From assembly GCF_005222785.1 (NCBI RefSeq), contig NZ_STGH01000002.1:682001-746000 (forward strand): a stretch of DNA of 64,000 bases, given 5' to 3'. Shown one piece after another: positions 8,697-17,862 of this stretch; within the stretch, counting starts at the first letter, position 1, and the number at the start of each line of letters is the position of its first letter. Source of the stretch: Rhodobacter sp. SY28-1 (GTDB lineage Bacteria; Pseudomonadota; Alphaproteobacteria; Rhodobacterales; Rhodobacteraceae). A model generated the notes under the pieces. That model made no database searches. It was not told the DNA's origin and saw only the letters and a program-made list of their open reading frames with translations. The translations under genes and the position numbers were made by a program.

Positions 8697-8732
8697 TCTT
8701 CAGCGATTGATCGTCGTTCATTCCATGAAGAA

Positions 8733-8761
8733 GGGCCGCATCGGTTGATGCGGCCCGTTTT
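8733..8761 (+). terminator. Intrinsic terminator
   Basis: GGGCCGCATC-GGTT-GATGCGGCCC, a perfect ten-base stem, is followed by GTTTT. It lies 37 bases past the 115-residue membrane protein gene. Confidence 0.85.
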
Positions 8762-8814
8762 CACGTTCTCACTCTCGGCTTCGTATCCCGTCCGGCCTTT
8801 CGGCCAGGGTCGGC

Positions 8815-9018
8815 TCAGCGGCCGATCGACGCGATGTCGCCGCGGCACAGACCGATATCGTCCAGCTCGCGATCCGAAAGCTTGTTCAGCGCCTTGCGCG
8901 TCACGCGGGCATCATTCCACGCCTGGAACGACAGAACGACGTTCGACAGGGCGTTGATGGCACGGTAGGTGGTGATGGCGCCGTAGGGCGCCGGGCGGGT
9001 CGTCTCGACAGCGGCCAT
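8815..9018 (-). CDS. DUF1127 domain-containing small protein
   Basis: A 67-residue protein whose C-terminal half, RKALNKLSDRELDDIGLCRGD, is the DUF1127 (YjiS-like) motif: a short arginine-rich helical hairpin. In Rhodobacter sphaeroides and other alphaproteobacteria, DUF1127 proteins are stress-induced and linked to RNA turnover and phosphate or growth control. I start at the ATG at 9018, eight bases after AAGGA. A canonical promoter lies at 9077-9105. A second DUF1127 gene is at 46597. Confidence 0.85.
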   Translation of the reverse strand: MAAVETTRPAPYGAITTYRAINALSNVVLSFQAWNDARVTRKALNKLSDRELDDIGLCRGDIASIGR

Positions 9019-9339
9019 GGCTTGCATCCTTGTTTTCAAACTGCACAAATCGGAGGCCTATTCCTCCATGCCAAGTCAGATAGTTGTGCTGCATGTGCAA
9101 AGCAAGCGATGGACGAGCAAAGCCGCCATGCAGCCGCCGCATGACGTGTGTCAACATTTTGTCATTTTTTTCATAGCCTTCCAGTGTGGCCGCTGGAAAG
9201 TGTCGTATTACTGACGCAGCCGGTCGCTTTCTGCAAGCGCAAAATACACCGCGCAGATGTCAGCCCTTGCCGGAAAGCCATTGGCTGATGTTCGCTTTTC
9301 GTGCTAACCCGGTCTCCAAGGGCAGGAACAGGGGCAGCG
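9019..9339. other. Intergenic region between the DUF1127 gene and ruvC
   Basis: 321 bases without a gene between divergent units. It holds the DUF1127 promoter (9077-9105, minus strand) and presumably the ruvC promoter near 9285-9330, where only weak boxes are seen. A T-rich patch (TTTGTCATTTTTTTCAT) lies near 9157-9174. I see no ORF or RNA gene here. Confidence 0.5.
9077..9105 (-). promoter_or_regulatory. Sigma-70-type promoter of the DUF1127 gene
   Basis: On the minus strand, TTGCTT (9100-9105) and TATCTG (9077-9082) are separated by exactly 17 bases. The expected start near 9070 gives a leader of about 50 nt to the ATG at 9018. Confidence 0.5.
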
Positions 9340-9849
9340 ATGCGCGTCATCGGCATCGATCCGGGATTGCGGAACCTTGGTTGGGGCGTGATCGACGTGG
9401 CCGGGTCGCGTCTCACCCATGTCGCGAACGGCATCTGCCATTCCGACGGGCAGGATGGCGATCTTGCTGCCCGGCTCCTCTCGCTGCATTCACAACTGAC
9501 CGAGGTTTTCCGGGCCTGGTTGCCCGAAACGGCGGCGGTGGAACATACCTTCGTCAACAAGGACGCAGTGGCCACGCTGAAACTGGGCCAGGCGCGGGGC
9601 ATTGCTCTGCTGGTTCCGGCGCAGTTCGGGCTTGCGGTCGGGGAATATGCCCCGAACGCGGTGAAGAAGACCGTGGTCGGTGTGGGCCATGCCGCCAAGG
9701 TGCAGGTCGACCACATGGTCAAGCTGCAGTTCCCCGGGGTGAAGGTTGCAGGGCCCGATGCGGCGGATGCGCTGGCCGTGGCGATCTGCCATGCGCACCA
9801 CGTCCAATCCTCGGGCCGACTCGCGGCAGCCTTGAGGGCAGCCGAATGA
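9340..9849 (+). CDS. ruvC: Holliday junction endonuclease RuvC
   Basis: A 169-residue resolvase that nicks Holliday junctions symmetrically with RuvAB. The N-terminal [16 protein letters not shown] carries the first catalytic Asp (residue 7); VEHTFVNKD supplies the Glu near 67, and [14 protein letters not shown] the C-terminal acidic pair near 141-144. The ATG at 9340 is right at the conserved N-terminus. It is first in a tight ruvCAB operon: its stop overlaps the ruvA start by four bases (ATGA). Confidence 0.96.
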   Translation: MRVIGIDPGLRNLGWGVIDVAGSRLTHVANGICHSDGQDGDLAARLLSLHSQLTEVFRAWLPETAAVEHTFVNKDAVATLKLGQARGIALLVPAQFGLAVGEYAPNAVKKTVVGVGHAAKVQVDHMVKLQFPGVKVAGPDAADALAVAICHAHHVQSSGRLAAALRAAE

Positions 9850-10523
9850 TCGGGCGGATTTCCGGGCGGCTCGACTGGCGGGGCCCCGACCACGTCCTGA
9901 TCGACGTGCGCGGGGTCGGCTATATCGTCTACGTCAGCGAACGAACGCTTGCGGGCCTGCCGGGTGTGGGTGAGGCCGTGTCGCTTTACACCGACCTTCT
10001 GGTGCGCGAGGACCTGCTGCAGCTTTTTGGCTTCCCGACCATGCTGGAGAAGGAGTGGCACAAGCTTCTGATGACCGTGCAGGGTGTTGGCGCGAAGGCC
10101 TCGATGGCGATCCTCGGCACCCTGGGGGCAGAAGGAGTCGGCCGCGCGATCACCCTGGGTGACGCGCGGGCGGTGCAGGCCGCCCCCGGCGTCGGCCCCA
10201 AACTCGCCCAGCGCGTGATCCTGGAACTCAAGGCCAAGGCGCCGGGCGTGATGGCACACGGCGCGGGCCTCGCCTCGGCGGCGGTGGCGGACGATGTGGT
10301 GGTCGAGCCGGTCGCAGCCCCCGCCCCCCGCAAGGCGGCGAAGGTCGACGAAGGCGCTGCTCGGCGGGCCGCGGCGTCGGCCGATGCGCTCTCGGCCCTC
10401 GTGAACCTCGGCTACGGCCAAGGCGATGCAGCGCAGGCCGTGGCGACGGTGGCCGGCGACATGCCTGACGCGGACGCGGCCGGGCTGATCCGTGCCGCGC
10501 TGAAGCTGTTGGCGCCGAAATGA
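9846..10523 (+). CDS. ruvA: Holliday junction branch-migration protein RuvA
   Basis: The 225-residue DNA-binding subunit of RuvAB. It starts [20 protein letters not shown], with an OB-fold domain (1-65), helix-hairpin-helix motifs (about 71-130, including [11 protein letters not shown] and [15 protein letters not shown]), an alanine-rich linker, and a C-terminal RuvB-contact domain ([16 protein letters not shown], about 180-225). Start and stop overlap ruvC and ruvB by four bases each, which implies coupled translation. Confidence 0.96.
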   Translation: MIGRISGRLDWRGPDHVLIDVRGVGYIVYVSERTLAGLPGVGEAVSLYTDLLVREDLLQLFGFPTMLEKEWHKLLMTVQGVGAKASMAILGTLGAEGVGRAITLGDARAVQAAPGVGPKLAQRVILELKAKAPGVMAHGAGLASAAVADDVVVEPVAAPAPRKAAKVDEGAARRAAASADALSALVNLGYGQGDAAQAVATVAGDMPDADAAGLIRAALKLLAPK

Positions 10524-11548
10524 CATCCGACCCCACCCTCCGCCCCGAACGCCTGCCCGAGGATACCGACAAGGCGCTCCGCCCGCAGATGCTGGCCGAA
10601 TTCATCGGGCAGGCCGAAGCGCGGGCGAATCTGGCCGTCTTCATCGAAAGCGCCCGGATGCGCGGCGAGGCGATGGACCACACGCTGTTCCACGGCCCCC
10701 CCGGTCTGGGCAAGACCACGCTCGCGCAGATCATGGCGCGCGAGCTGGGGGTCGGCTTCCGCATGACCTCGGGCCCCGTGCTGGCCAAGCCCGGCGACCT
10801 GGCGGCGATCCTGACCAACCTCGAACCCCGCGATGTCCTCTTCATCGACGAGATCCACCGCCTGTCCCCGGTGGTCGAGGAAGTGCTGTATCCCGCGCTG
10901 GAAGACTTCGCGCTGGACCTCGTCATCGGCGAAGGCCCCGCCGCTCGGACGGTGCGGATCGACCTGCAGCCCTTCACGCTGGTCGGCGCGACCACCCGGC
11001 TGGGCCTCCTGACCACCCCCCTGCGCGACCGCTTCGGTATCCCGACCCGGCTGGAGTTCTATTCCGACGCCGAGCTTTACGAGATCGTCGCCCGCGGCGC
11101 CCGCCTGATGGGCCTGCAGGCAGACCCCGAGGGCTGCCGCGAGATCGCCCGCCGCGCCCGCGGCACGCCCCGCATCGCCGGGCGGCTTCTGCGGCGGGTG
11201 GCCGACTTCGCGCTGGTCGAGGCGGGTGGGCGGATCAGCCGCGAACTTGCCGACCGGGCGCTGACCCGGCTGCAGGTCGACAACCTTGGCCTCGACGGTG
11301 CGGACCGTCGCTATCTGACCCTGCTGGCCGAAAACTACGGCGGCGGGCCGGTCGGGGTAGAGACCATCGCGGCGGCCTTGTCCGAGCCGCGGGATGCCAT
11401 CGAAGAGGTGATCGAGCCCTACCTTCTCCAGCAGGGCCTGATCCTGCGCACCCCGCGCGGGCGCATGCTGGGGGCCAAGGCCTGGCGGCACCTGGGGCTG
11501 GAAGCCCCGAAGACCGCTGCGCAGGCGGACCTGTTCGGGGGCAAGTAG
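10520..11548 (+). CDS. ruvB: Holliday junction branch-migration ATPase RuvB
   Basis: A 342-residue AAA+ hexameric motor driving branch migration at RuvA-bound junctions. Walker [10 protein letters not shown] is at about residues 58-66, Walker [10 protein letters not shown] at about 109-117, sensor 1 GATTRLG near 156-162 and the arginine-finger segment LRDRFG near 168-173. The C-terminal winged helix ends near residue 335. Full length, with no unusual features. Confidence 0.97.
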   Translation: MTSDPTLRPERLPEDTDKALRPQMLAEFIGQAEARANLAVFIESARMRGEAMDHTLFHGPPGLGKTTLAQIMARELGVGFRMTSGPVLAKPGDLAAILTNLEPRDVLFIDEIHRLSPVVEEVLYPALEDFALDLVIGEGPAARTVRIDLQPFTLVGATTRLGLLTTPLRDRFGIPTRLEFYSDAELYEIVARGARLMGLQADPEGCREIARRARGTPRIAGRLLRRVADFALVEAGGRISRELADRALTRLQVDNLGLDGADRRYLTLLAENYGGGPVGVETIAAALSEPRDAIEEVIEPYLLQQGLILRTPRGRMLGAKAWRHLGLEAPKTAAQADLFGGK

Positions 11549-11554
11549 GCACCG

Positions 11555-12181
11555 ATGGCACCAGGAGAGATCGAAGCTCTGTTTACCCGCAGCGACGGCC
11601 AGTACCTCTTCGCGCGCTGGGGGCGACCCATCGTGCCGGTGGTCTTCGGGGTGGACGATGCGTCGCTTTCGGTCTTCAAGGGGGCTTTCGAGGCGGTGGT
11701 GGCGCTTGCCGGTCACAGTATGGCCGAGACCGACCCGGAACTGGGCGTCAACCTGATGGTCTTCTGCTTCCGTGACTGGGCCGAGCTGCTGGAGGTCCGG
11801 GACCTAGGTCGGCTGGTCCCGGAACTGCCCGCCCTTGTGGCGCGGCTGGAGGCGGGCGGGGCGAACCAGTACCGGATCTTCCGCTTCGACCGCGACGGCG
11901 CGATCAAGGCGGCCTTTGTCTTCCTCAAGATGGACGCGGCCCTGGCGGCGATGGAGGCGGAGACGCTGGCCCTGGCCCAGGCGGCGCTGACCATCGTCCT
12001 CTGGTCGGACCGGGCCTTCAACGGGACATCCCTGCTGGCCAAGGTCGGGGAAAGGGTGATCCTGCGGCCGCAGATCGGGGCGGTGATCCGGGCCGGCTAT
12101 GCCCCGGCGATGCCAGTCGTCGCCCGCGATCCGTCCCATGCCCTGCGGCTGGCGGCGCGGGTGTCCACGGTGGACAACTAA
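11555..12181 (+). CDS. Conserved hypothetical protein downstream of ruvB
   Basis: A 208-residue soluble alpha/beta protein with no signal peptide and no motif that I recognise. It begins six bases after the ruvB stop with its own ATG, so it is probably cotranscribed with ruvCAB. Visible segments include YRIFRFDRDGAIKAAFVFLK (about residues 108-127) and many hydrophobic strands; there is no cysteine cluster or nucleotide-binding loop. Similar proteins may follow ruvB in related Rhodobacteraceae, but I cannot name a family. A role with ruvCAB is suggested by position only. Confidence 0.65.
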   Translation: MAPGEIEALFTRSDGQYLFARWGRPIVPVVFGVDDASLSVFKGAFEAVVALAGHSMAETDPELGVNLMVFCFRDWAELLEVRDLGRLVPELPALVARLEAGGANQYRIFRFDRDGAIKAAFVFLKMDAALAAMEAETLALAQAALTIVLWSDRAFNGTSLLAKVGERVILRPQIGAVIRAGYAPAMPVVARDPSHALRLAARVSTVDN

Positions 12182-12334
12182 CCTATTTCCTACCCATATC
12201 AGCGCCTTGTTCGATTTCAGTAGGGTTTTGTTAAGACCCGCCCGCAGCCCTGCCTTTTTGCGATGAATTCACGCGGCCGGCTCGTGCGCCTGTGGTAAAC
12301 ATTGCCCCAGACATTCTGCCCACGTCCCTTTTCT

Positions 12335-12348
12335 CCCCCCCCCCCCCC
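12335..12348 (+). repeat. Homopolymer of 14 cytosines upstream of the PACE exporter
   Basis: An uninterrupted run of 14 C, then GG and five more C, ends 22 bases before the ATG of the PACE exporter. It lies where a ribosome-binding site would be expected and inside an in-frame upstream extension opening with TTG at 12302. Long C/G runs are prone to slippage, both in cells and in sequencing. Confidence 0.9.
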
Positions 12349-12370
12349 GGCCCCCATTCCGGTGCCCCCA

Positions 12371-12820
12371 ATGTCCCTGCGTTCCCCGCGAGAGCGGTTG
12401 ATCCAGACCCTTGCCTACGAGGCTGGCGGGCTTTGCCTTTCGGTACCCCTGGTCGCCCTGTTCGGCGGCGGGACCACGGGCGAGGCCTTCACCTTGATGC
12501 TGGCCCTGTCGGTCGCCGTCATGATCTGGTCGCCAATCCACAACACCCTGTTCGACTGGGCCGACCTGCGCCTCAGCGGACGGCTGGCCAGCGACCGGCC
12601 GCAGGGCTGGCGCCTGGTCCATGCCGCCAGCCACGAGGCTACGACGGTCATCGTCACTCTGCCCATCCTGATCTGGCTGGGGGGCATGGGCTTCTGGGCG
12701 GCACTGCTGGCCGACCTCGGACTTACGCTGCTCTACGCTGCCTATGCCTATGTCTTCCATCTGATCTACGACCGGCTGCGCCCCGTCAGATCGCCCGCGA
12801 AAGGGCTTGCCAATGACTGA
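12371..12820 (+). CDS. PACE family (AceI-type) multidrug/diamine exporter
   Basis: A 149-residue inner-membrane protein with four helices arranged as two bacterial transmembrane pair repeats. Motif residues include R8 and E17 in SPRERLIQTLAYE, IHNTLFDW near 56-63, RLVHAASHE near 81-89, and the final YDRLRP. AceI-type PACE proteins pump chlorhexidine and, physiologically, short diamines such as putrescine and cadaverine by proton antiport. The start overlaps nothing upstream, but a 14-C run lies just before it and no clear ribosome site is seen. Its end overlaps the S-adenosylmethionine decarboxylase gene by eight bases, which fits a polyamine role. Confidence 0.83.
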   Translation: MSLRSPRERLIQTLAYEAGGLCLSVPLVALFGGGTTGEAFTLMLALSVAVMIWSPIHNTLFDWADLRLSGRLASDRPQGWRLVHAASHEATTVIVTLPILIWLGGMGFWAALLADLGLTLLYAAYAYVFHLIYDRLRPVRSPAKGLAND

Positions 12821-13238
12821 ACTGTCGCCCGCCCTGCCCCGGCAGGAACCGTTCGGGGTCCATCTGATGATCGACGGCTATTCGGCCTCGGGCCCGCTGA
12901 TGACCGACGCGCCCGCCTTGCGCCAGCTGCTGCTTGACCTGCCGGGAGAGATGGGGATGCACCCGATATGCGCACCCGTCGTGGTCGAGGTCGGCCCGAA
13001 CTGCCTGAAGGACCCGGGCGGGTTGTCGGGCTTTGTGATGATCGCCGAAAGCCATATCAGCTTTCACACCTTCCCGGGCCGCGGCTTCGTGACCATCGAC
13101 CTTTACACCTGCCAGACCGGCCTGGACCGGCAGGCGACGCTCGACCGGCTGTTGCATGCCTTCCGGCTGGTCGATGCCGAGGTGCATGTCCAGGAACGCG
13201 GCTTGCGCTATCCAGCCGAAAACCTTGCCGCTTTCTGA
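12813..13238 (+). CDS. S-adenosylmethionine decarboxylase family protein (SpeD-type, pyruvoyl)
   Basis: A 141-residue proenzyme of the prokaryotic AdoMet decarboxylase family. The segment IAESHISFHTFPGRGFVTID and the following LYTC hold the family residues: Ser in ESH (self-cleavage and pyruvoyl formation), the processing His two residues after the next Ser, and the proton-donor Cys. Classical SpeD makes the aminopropyl donor for spermidine. Some SpeD homologues have become ornithine or arginine decarboxylases, so the substrate is not certain. The ATG at 12813 lies inside the end of the PACE gene. No spermidine synthase gene is nearby. Confidence 0.82.
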   Translation: MTELSPALPRQEPFGVHLMIDGYSASGPLMTDAPALRQLLLDLPGEMGMHPICAPVVVEVGPNCLKDPGGLSGFVMIAESHISFHTFPGRGFVTIDLYTCQTGLDRQATLDRLLHAFRLVDAEVHVQERGLRYPAENLAAF

Positions 13239-13282
13239 TCCGGTCGTGCTATGCCGCACCGGCAGCGGCAGGAGGCACCGGC

Positions 13283-13684
13283 GTGACGCACAGGTTCGGG
13301 GTGAAGGTCTATTACGAGGACACGGACCTCGCGGGAATCGTCTACTACGCCAATTACCTGAAGTTCATCGAACGCGCCCGGACCGAATGGGTCGCCAGCC
13401 TTGGCGTCGATCAGGTCGCACTGAAGGCGCGTGACGGCATCGTCTTCGCCGTCCGCCGGGTCGAGGCCGATTACCTGCGCCCCGCGAAATTCGCCGATGA
13501 CCTGGTGGTAGAGACCCGGCTGCAATCCCTGGGCGGGGCCCGCATCGTGCTGGAGCAGGTGGTCCTGCGCGGGGGTGAGAGGCTGTTCGCGGCCCAAGTG
13601 ACGCTGGTCTGCCTGACCGAGGATGGCCATGCCGCGCGGCTTCCGGCCGAGGTGCGGGCGCGGCTGTCTGGGCCGCTGCACTGA
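13283..13684 (+). CDS. ybgC: Tol-Pal-associated acyl-CoA thioesterase YbgC
   Basis: A 133-residue hotdog-fold thioesterase. YYEDTDLAGIVYYANYLKF (about residues 10-28) carries the catalytic Asp of the 4HBT/YbgC family. YbgC hydrolyses acyl-CoA or acyl-ACP and is linked to phospholipid metabolism at the inner membrane. The start is a GTG at 13283, seven bases after GGAGG. It precedes tolQ as in most proteobacteria, but a 222-base gap with its own promoter separates them here. Confidence 0.9.
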   Translation: MTHRFGVKVYYEDTDLAGIVYYANYLKFIERARTEWVASLGVDQVALKARDGIVFAVRRVEADYLRPAKFADDLVVETRLQSLGGARIVLEQVVLRGGERLFAAQVTLVCLTEDGHAARLPAEVRARLSGPLH

Positions 13685-13829
13685 GGCTGACGCGACGGCT
13701 CGTCAGAGACTTCGTCCCTCCTCGCGGCGAGACCCACCGACGAGGAGACGCAGTCGAACGAGGAGGCGCCGCCCGCGGATGACAAATGCCGTCACCCGCC
13801 AGCGAAACCCTGCCCACCACAGACTTGTG

Positions 13830-13859
13830 TTGGCATTCCCCCTGCACTCTTGCTAGAAT
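13830..13859 (+). promoter_or_regulatory. Probable sigma-70 promoter of the tol-pal operon
   Basis: TTGGCA (13830-13835) and TAGAAT (13854-13859) are spaced by 18 bases. The predicted start near 13866 gives a leader of about 40 nt to tolQ at 13907. The region upstream (13690-13790) is a GC-rich, partly self-complementary stretch of unknown role. Confidence 0.5.
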
Positions 13860-13906
13860 CAGCGCTAACGGAGCCGAGAAACGGCCCGATCAACAAGAGC
13901 AGGCGT

Positions 13907-14602
13907 ATGGAAACGGACACCCTTGCGTTGGCGCAGGAGATTGATTTCTCCATGTTCGCCCTTTTTGCACGCGCGACCCTGACGGTGAAGATCGTCATGT
14001 TGATGCTGCTGATCATGTCATTCTGGTCCTGGGCGATCATCATCCAGAAGCACATCATGCTGCGGAAGGCGAAGGGTGAAGCCTCGATCTTCGACCGCGC
14101 CTTCTGGTCGGGTGAGCCGCTGGATGAACTGTACGAAAAGATCGGGCCGGACCCGCAGGGGTCGTCGGAAAAGATCTTCTCGGCGGGCATGCTGGAATGG
14201 CGGCGGTCCCACAAGCAGGACGGCGGGCTGATCGCGGGGGCGCAGTCCCGCATCGACCGGGCGATGAACGTCGCCATCGCGCGCGAGGCCGAGTTCATGA
14301 ACCGCGGTCTCAGCTTCCTGGCCACCACCGGCTCGACCGCGACCTTCATCGGTCTGTTCGGCACGGTCTGGGGGATCAAGCACAGCTTCGAACAGATCGC
14401 CATCAGCCAGAACACCAGCCTGGCCGTCGTGGCCCCCGGTATCGCCGAGGCGCTTCTGGCCACCGGCGTCGGTCTGGTCGCGGCGATCCCGGCGGCGGTC
14501 TTCTACAACAAGCTGTCTGCCGACATCGACCGGGTGCTCGGCGGCTATGAAAGCTTTGCCGACGAATTCGCGACGATCCTGTCGCGCCAGCTGGACTCCT
14601 GA
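13907..14602 (+). CDS. tolQ: Tol-Pal system protein TolQ
   Basis: The 231-residue inner-membrane subunit of the proton-driven TolQR motor. There are three helices: about residues 20-42 (TLTVKIVMLMLLIMSFWSWA), about 135-160 (LATTGSTATFIGLFGTVWGI) and about 170-195 (GIAEALLATGVGLVAAIPA). The MotA/TolQ/ExbB signature lies in the last two. The start at 13907 (METDTLALAQ) matches TolQ length. It works with TolR and TolA to pull the outer membrane inwards at division. Confidence 0.95.
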   Translation: METDTLALAQEIDFSMFALFARATLTVKIVMLMLLIMSFWSWAIIIQKHIMLRKAKGEASIFDRAFWSGEPLDELYEKIGPDPQGSSEKIFSAGMLEWRRSHKQDGGLIAGAQSRIDRAMNVAIAREAEFMNRGLSFLATTGSTATFIGLFGTVWGIKHSFEQIAISQNTSLAVVAPGIAEALLATGVGLVAAIPAAVFYNKLSADIDRVLGGYESFADEFATILSRQLDS

Positions 14603-14604
14603 CC

Positions 14605-15108
14605 ATGGGCGCGAGTGTGGGAACGGGCGGCGGTGGCGGCGGACGGCGCGGCGGCCGTCGCCGGGGCGGCCGCTCTGCGGCGATGAGCGAGATCAACATC
14701 ACGCCGATGGTCGACGTGATGCTGGTGCTGCTCATCATCTTCATGGTGGCCGCGCCGATGCTGACGGTGGGGGTGCCAGTCGAATTGCCGAAGACCGCGG
14801 CGGCGGCCCTGCCGACCGAACAGGAGGAGCCCCTGACGGTGACGATCACGGCGGACGGGCGGCTGGCGATCCAGACGACCGAGGTCACGGATGCCGAGAT
14901 GATCCCGAAGCTGTCGGCGATTGCGGCCGAGCGGACCTCGAAGAAGATCTTCCTGCGTGCCGATGGCGCCATTCCCTATGAACGGGTGGCGCAGGTCATG
15001 GGCGCCCTGAACGCAGGCGGGTTCAACGAGATCGGCCTTGTCACGGATGGCGACGGGCCAAGCTTCGGCTCGGGCGCTGCGTCTGATGCTGGAAACGACG
15101 GCGGCTGA
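14605..15108 (+). CDS. tolR: Tol-Pal system protein TolR
   Basis: A 167-residue ExbD/TolR protein: a glycine/arginine-rich cytosolic N-terminus, one helix with the proton-carrying Asp ([20 protein letters not shown], about residues 27-46), then a periplasmic domain. It pairs with TolQ to form the stator. The N-terminal run [20 protein letters not shown] is more basic and glycine-rich than in enterobacteria, as in other alphaproteobacteria. It starts two bases after the tolQ stop. Confidence 0.94.
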   Translation: MGASVGTGGGGGGRRGGRRRGGRSAAMSEINITPMVDVMLVLLIIFMVAAPMLTVGVPVELPKTAAAALPTEQEEPLTVTITADGRLAIQTTEVTDAEMIPKLSAIAAERTSKKIFLRADGAIPYERVAQVMGALNAGGFNEIGLVTDGDGPSFGSGAASDAGNDGG

Positions 15109-15113
15109 GGCGG

Positions 15114-16334
15114 ATGGACACGCGGTTCCAGACGGGAACGGTTGTATCGGCGATCGGGCACGCAGGGTTGATCCTGTTTGCGTTGGTCGGCGACTGGCTG
15201 TTCGCGGATGCACCACCGCAAGACATCATCGTGACCTCCGTCTCGATGATTACCTCGGACGAGTTTGACGCGCTGCAGGCTGCGGCGACGGCAACCCCGG
15301 CAGAGGAGGATACTCCCGTCCGCCCGCAGGCCCGGCCGGAAGACGTGGTGGAGCCACCGCCAGAGCCGGAACCCGAGCCGGAACCGGAACCGGAGCCCGA
15401 GCCCCTGCCCGAACCGGAACCCTTGCCCGAACCGGAACCCCTGCCCGAACCGGAGCCGGAGCCGCTTCCGGAACCCGAGCCCGCGCCCAACGATCTGCCA
15501 CAGGCCGAAACCGAACAGGTTCTGCCCTCGGAATCGCTGGAAATCCAGCCGGTTCCCGAGGCCGAAGAAATCATCGCCCCCGATCCTGTCCAGCCCGAGA
15601 CCGAGGCCGAGACGTCGGACACGCCCGAACCCGCCGTTGCCGAAGACCCGGCGGCCGAAGAGGTGATCGAGCAGGAGCCGACCGAGGAAACCGTGGCCGA
15701 GGACACCGGCGACGTGACCCAGACCGAGGCAAATGTCGAGGATGAAGCCGAGACGGGCATGCAGACCTCGATCCGCCCGAAGTCACGCCCCGAACGCGCG
15801 CCGGAGCCTGAACCCGCGCCCGAGCCGGAAGTGGCTGCCGAAGAAGCCCCTGTCGAGGAACCTGCCGAAGAGCCGCGGGAATCGGCCGAGCTGAACGTGC
15901 AGCCGGTGGACGATACGGAAACCCAGGACGCGATCGACGCGCTTCTGGGCGAGGCCACGGACGAACCGGTGGAAGAGCCCGCTGCGGCCGGTGGACAGGA
16001 CCTGCCGCAAGGCCCGCCGCTGACGGGCGGCGAGATGGGCAACATCTCCTCCTCCATCGCGCGGAAATGGAACCTCGGCGCGTCCTCGACCGATGCGATG
16101 AGCTCGATGGTGGTGATCCGGGTCACCTTCTCGCAGGACGGAACGCCCATCGACTTCCAGCAGCTCGAAGCCGAAGGGCCGAGTGCAACGGGGATCGACA
16201 CCCTGTTTGCGACGGCAAAGCGCGCGGTGACGCGGGCGCATCAGGACGGCGGACTTCCGCTGCCTCCGGACAAATACGACACCTGGCGCGTGCTTGATCT
16301 GGTCTTCGATGCCAATGGGATGAGAGCGCGATGA
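15114..16334 (+). CDS. tolA: TolA-like energy transducer with a Glu/Pro-rich spacer
   Basis: A 406-residue protein: one N-terminal membrane helix (about residues 10-28, [17 protein letters not shown]), a very long periplasmic spacer rich in Glu and Pro (about 60-300, with PEPEPE arrays near 83-125), and a C-terminal TonB/TolA-like domain (about 300-406). TolA links TolQR to Pal. The classic TolA spacer is a Lys/Ala coiled coil; here it is an acidic polyproline-type rod, more like TonB. The stop overlaps an ATG at 16331 (ATGA). Identity rests on position and layout as much as sequence. Confidence 0.85.
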   Translation: MDTRFQTGTVVSAIGHAGLILFALVGDWLFADAPPQDIIVTSVSMITSDEFDALQAAATATPAEEDTPVRPQARPEDVVEPPPEPEPEPEPEPEPEPLPEPEPLPEPEPLPEPEPEPLPEPEPAPNDLPQAETEQVLPSESLEIQPVPEAEEIIAPDPVQPETEAETSDTPEPAVAEDPAAEEVIEQEPTEETVAEDTGDVTQTEANVEDEAETGMQTSIRPKSRPERAPEPEPAPEPEVAAEEAPVEEPAEEPRESAELNVQPVDDTETQDAIDALLGEATDEPVEEPAAAGGQDLPQGPPLTGGEMGNISSSIARKWNLGASSTDAMSSMVVIRVTFSQDGTPIDFQQLEAEGPSATGIDTLFATAKRAVTRAHQDGGLPLPPDKYDTWRVLDLVFDANGMRAR

Positions 16335-16426
16335 GCAGCCAGTCGTGGAACCGGATGGGCATTTTTCCCCTTTTCTCTCGCCGGGCAGGCGGGCAAGCAC
16401 AAACAAAAGAACGGAGCATGAGGCCG

Positions 16427-17767
16427 ATGATCAGACCCATGAGAACAACCTTCCGAACGCTTCTGGCGCTGGCCTTCGGGATCGGCACCCTGATTGCGAC
16501 CCCGGTCCTTGCGCAGGAACCGCCGCGGATCGTCATCGGTCCCGGCGTTATCGAACCGATGCCCATCGCGGTGCCCACCTTCATCGACGAAGGCGGCGCG
16601 GGGGATTATGCGCGGGAAATCAGCCGCGTGGTTATCTCGGACCTGGAAGGCACCGGCTTCTTCCGCAACATCGGCGAAGAGGCGCATATCAGCCGGATCA
16701 CCAGCTTTGACGGTGGCGTGGCGTTCGAGGACTGGAAGGCGATCAATGCCCAGGTTCTGGTCACCGGCGCGGTAAGCGTCGCGGGCGACCGGATCACGGT
16801 GAAGTTCCGCGCTTATGACGTCTTCAACGGCAACACGCTGGAAGGCGCGGCCCTGCAATTCGCCGGCACGACCGACGGCTGGCGGCGGATGGCGCACAAG
16901 GTGGCCGACGTGATCTATTCCAAGATCACCGGCGAAGGCGGCTATTTCGACAGCCGCGTCGTGTTCGTCAGCGAGTCCGGCCCGAAGAACGCCCGCCTCA
17001 AGCGGCTGGCCGTCATGGACTACGACGGCGCCAACGTCGCCTACCTGACCGACAGCAACGCCATCGTGCTGGCCCCCCGCTTCTCGCCCGCCGGCGACCG
17101 GATCGTCTACACCAGCTTTGAAACCGGCTTCCCGCGTATCACGCTGATGGACGTGGCCAGCCTGCAGCGCCGCGCGCTGGAGGAACAGCCGGGCACCATG
17201 ACCTTCGCCCCGCGCTTCTCGCCCGATGGCCAGACCGTGGTCTTCAGCCTCGAACGCGGCGGCAACAGCGACATCTACCTTCTGGACCTCAACTCGGGCG
17301 CGCTGACGCAGCTGACCAATTCGCCGTCCATCGAGACGGCCCCCAGCTTCAGCCCGGATGGCAGCCAGATCGTCTTTGAAAGCGACCGGACCGGCGTGCA
17401 GCAGATCTACGTCATGCCCGCCAGTGGCGGCGAAGGCACCCGGATTTCGGGGGGCGAGGGGCGCTATGGCACCCCGGTCTGGTCCCCGCGCGGTGACTAC
17501 ATCGCCTTCACCAAGCAGAACGCGGGCCGCTTCCACATTGGTGTGATGCGCACCGACGGGTCGGAGGAACGCCTCCTGACCGCCAGCTTCCTGGATGAAG
17601 GCCCGACCTGGGCCCCGAACGGGCGCGTCCTGATGTTCACCCGCGAAACGAGTGGAGCAGGCGGGCAGACCTCGCTCTGGTCGGTCGACATCACGGGGCG
17701 GAACCTCAAGCAGATCCCGACCGACGGCCCGGCCTCCGACCCCGCCTGGTCGCCGCTTCTGCCGTGA
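16427..17767 (+). CDS. tolB: Tol-Pal system beta-propeller protein TolB
   Basis: A periplasmic 446-residue protein: signal peptide ([20 protein letters not shown], ending LAQ near residue 34), an N-terminal alpha/beta domain, then a six-bladed propeller with repeated APRFSPDG / PSFSPDG / PVWSPRG motifs (about 210-440). It binds Pal and the TolA C-terminus. Start choice: the ATG at 16427 has GGAG ten bases upstream. An ATG at 16331 overlapping the tolA stop would add 32 residues before the signal peptide, and ATGs at 16418 and 16439 are also in frame. Confidence 0.93.
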   Translation: MIRPMRTTFRTLLALAFGIGTLIATPVLAQEPPRIVIGPGVIEPMPIAVPTFIDEGGAGDYAREISRVVISDLEGTGFFRNIGEEAHISRITSFDGGVAFEDWKAINAQVLVTGAVSVAGDRITVKFRAYDVFNGNTLEGAALQFAGTTDGWRRMAHKVADVIYSKITGEGGYFDSRVVFVSESGPKNARLKRLAVMDYDGANVAYLTDSNAIVLAPRFSPAGDRIVYTSFETGFPRITLMDVASLQRRALEEQPGTMTFAPRFSPDGQTVVFSLERGGNSDIYLLDLNSGALTQLTNSPSIETAPSFSPDGSQIVFESDRTGVQQIYVMPASGGEGTRISGGEGRYGTPVWSPRGDYIAFTKQNAGRFHIGVMRTDGSEERLLTASFLDEGPTWAPNGRVLMFTRETSGAGGQTSLWSVDITGRNLKQIPTDGPASDPAWSPLLP

Positions 17768-17788
17768 AATGTGAACGACAAAATCATC

Positions 17789-17813
17789 GGGCCGCCGATT
17801 CACACGGCGGCCC
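17789..17813 (+). other. Stem-loop between tolB and pal
   Basis: GGGCCGCCG and CGGCGGCCC, separated by seven bases, form a perfect nine-pair stem with no U-tract after it. It may stabilise the upstream mRNA or reduce read-through into pal. Confidence 0.5.
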
Positions 17814-17862
17814 AAAGCTGATAATCTGACCGCAATCGAGCCAACAAGAAGGATGACCCCCC

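Noticed and set aside
15041-16201. A Ser/Gly-rich minus-strand frame that looks like a repeat surface protein
   Set aside because: It is the reverse of the tolA Glu/Pro repeats, so the SGSGSG pattern has no independent support.
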